This document shows, one piece after another, positions 16,452 to 17,683 of a DNA stretch of 17,683 bases (positions are counted from its first letter, which is position 1; the number at the start of each line of letters is the position of its first letter). A program made the position numbers and the translations under genes. This stretch comes from CAZQLE01 sp964593905 (GTDB lineage: Bacteria; Chloroflexota; Anaerolineae; Anaerolineales; Anaerolineaceae): positions 1 through 17,683 of the forward strand of contig CAZQLE010000063.1 in NCBI GenBank assembly GCA_964593905.1, read 5' to 3'. Below the pieces are notes generated by a model. That model ran no database searches and was not told the origin of the DNA. It saw only the letters and a list, made by a program, of their open reading frames with translations.

Positions 16452-17417
16452 TTAGTGCGGTTTGTTTGCCAGAATGGTTTCAATTTTTTCCAAAACGTCA
16501 CCGGTGAGCTGCCTGGTAATATCCAGCGCTTTCATGTTTTCTGTCACCTGTTCTGGTCGTGATGCGCCAGTGATAACGGTTGAAACATTGGGGTTTTTTA
16601 AACACCATGCAAGCGCCAGTTGGGCAACGCTGCAACCCAGTTCTCCCGCAAGCAGCTGAAGCTTTTTTACCTTCTCAATTTTCTCAGGTACGATGCTGTT
16701 TTTGATCAACCACTGGTAATCTTTTAGCGCAAGCCGGCTGCCATCGGGGATGCCGTTGTTGTATTTTCCGGTTAATAAACCGGATGCCAGAGGGCTCCAA
16801 ATGGTGGTGCCATAGCCAAGGTCGCGGAAGAGAGGGGCGTATTCAACCTCAAATCGTTCCCGGTGAAGCATGTTGTACTGGGGCTGTTCCATCACCGGCG
16901 GGGTTAAGTTGTATTGGCGGGCCAGACCATCGGCGCGCATGATGTCTGCCGCTGACCATTCAGAAGTTCCCCAGTAGAAGACCTTGCCCTGTTTAATCAG
17001 GGTGTCAATGGCGCGCACTGTTTCCTCAATGGGGGTGTTGGGGTCTGGCCGGTGACAGAAAACCAGATCGACATAATCCAGTTGCAGCCTTTTTAAGGCA
17101 TTGTTAAACCCTTCGATGATGTGCTTGTGTGAAAGCCCGGTGTCATTGGGGCCATCACCACCCCAGAAAATTTTTGTGGAGACCACATAACTTTCACGAC
17201 GCCAGCCAAGCCGTTTGAGGACGTTTCCCATCACAATTTCAGCATTGCCACTGGCATACACTTCGGCGTTATCAAAAAAATTGACCCCTGCCTCATAAGC
17301 GGCAATCATACATTTTTCCGCCAGATCTTCACCCACCTGTCCGCCATAGGTTACCCATGCGCCCAGGGATAGTGCGCTCAGTTTGATGCCTGCTCTGCCT
17401 AATCGGTTGTAGATCAT
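16452..17417 (-). CDS. Aldo/keto reductase, Kv-beta (AKR6)-like
   Basis: NAD(P)H-dependent oxidoreductase of 321 residues, predicted cytosolic TIM barrel that reduces aldehydes or ketones; the substrate is unknown. The catalytic tetrad is visible: D49 and Y54 in FFDNAEVYASG, K82 in STKIFWGG and H122 in FCHRPD. The FCHRPD, WGTSEW and SPLASGLLTGKY motifs and the C-terminal VITGASRPEQ cofactor loop match the Kv-beta/YghZ-like branch. The length is normal for the family. CAGGAG lies eight bases before the ATG at 17417, and that ATG overlaps the stop of the upstream flavoprotein gene in an ATGA arrangement, which suggests coupled translation from one mRNA. No terminator or promoter specific to this gene was found. 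Confidence 0.93.
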   Translation of the reverse strand: MIYNRLGRAGIKLSALSLGAWVTYGGQVGEDLAEKCMIAAYEAGVNFFDNAEVYASGNAEIVMGNVLKRLGWRRESYVVSTKIFWGGDGPNDTGLSHKHIIEGFNNALKRLQLDYVDLVFCHRPDPNTPIEETVRAIDTLIKQGKVFYWGTSEWSAADIMRADGLARQYNLTPPVMEQPQYNMLHRERFEVEYAPLFRDLGYGTTIWSPLASGLLTGKYNNGIPDGSRLALKDYQWLIKNSIVPEKIEKVKKLQLLAGELGCSVAQLALAWCLKNPNVSTVITGASRPEQVTENMKALDITRQLTGDVLEKIETILANKPH

Positions 17418-17683
17418 CGTGTGTACTCCTGTTTGTGATTTGGTTTTCCGGCCATTCGGCCGGCTAAAATGCCGCTCGTAAAAGCCCAGTGAAGATTGTA
17501 CCCGCCACAGGGACCGGTTATATCCACAATTTCACCGGCAAAAAATAACCGGGGGTTCTTACGTGACTTCATTGTCTTTAGATCGATTTCTTCCAGCGGG
17601 ATGCCCCCGGTGGAAACCTGCGAATATTCAAACCCGCGCACACCGGTAACTTGAACAGTGAAGCGCATAATTGTGTTTAACAG
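17414..17683 (-). CDS. HI0933/YhiN-family flavoprotein (NAD(P)/FAD-dependent oxidoreductase), C-terminal fragment at window edge
   Basis: The frame is open to the window end, so only the last 90 or so residues are present; an ATG at 17668 is internal, not the start. The visible part has the family's conserved C-terminal FAD-binding stretch: STGGIPLEEIDLKTM, then LFFAGEIVDITGPCGGYN and LHWAFTSGILAG. Members of this family bind FAD and their physiological substrates are mostly unknown. The last four bases overlap the start of the aldo/keto reductase gene, so the two are probably one operon and may act in a shared redox step, though nothing in the sequence proves this. Confidence 0.88.
   Translation of the reverse strand: MLNTIMRFTVQVTGVRGFEYSQVSTGGIPLEEIDLKTMKSRKNPRLFFAGEIVDITGPCGGYNLHWAFTSGILAGRMAGKPNHKQEYTR

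Overview
The window looks like a chromosomal segment of a Chloroflexota bacterium, most likely Anaerolineae. This is inferred from the mid-GC composition, the very large secreted peptidases built as propeptide, catalytic domain, Fn3-like repeats and lectin-like C-terminus, and the soluble multi-PAS/GAF NarX-type kinase with LuxR-type response regulators. No marker gene confirms the assignment. No RNA gene, mobile element or CRISPR array was seen.

Positions 1-11105 hold three secreted proteases, all on the minus strand. They are an S8 subtilase (1-2234, C-terminus off the window edge) and two large paralogous M4 (thermolysin-type) proteins (2352-6656 and 7047-11105). Each M4 protein has a signal peptide, an FTP-type propeptide, an M4 domain, six cysteine-marked Fn3-like repeats and a concanavalin-like C-terminal domain. 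Intrinsic terminators follow both M4 genes, so the three genes appear to be separate transcription units. The first M4 protein has a complete thermolysin active site. The second keeps the zinc ligands and the general base but has lost the equivalents of Tyr157, His231 and Asn112, so it looks like a pseudopeptidase or a peptidase with altered function. This is the most unusual feature of the window.

Positions 11233-16435 hold a signalling cluster. A soluble histidine kinase with two PAS and three GAF domains (12653-15718) is followed by two tandem, clearly paralogous NarL/FixJ response regulators (12010-12666 and 11300-11947). The first regulator overlaps the kinase stop codon. A single-domain receiver protein (15988-16374) is transcribed divergently from the kinase and ends at a strong terminator. 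One kinase therefore sits beside three receivers. Its position just upstream of the protease genes makes control of protease expression an attractive but unproven idea.

Positions 16452-17683 hold an unrelated redox pair on the minus strand: the C-terminal end of an HI0933/YhiN-type flavoprotein, overlapping by four bases an intact aldo/keto reductase.
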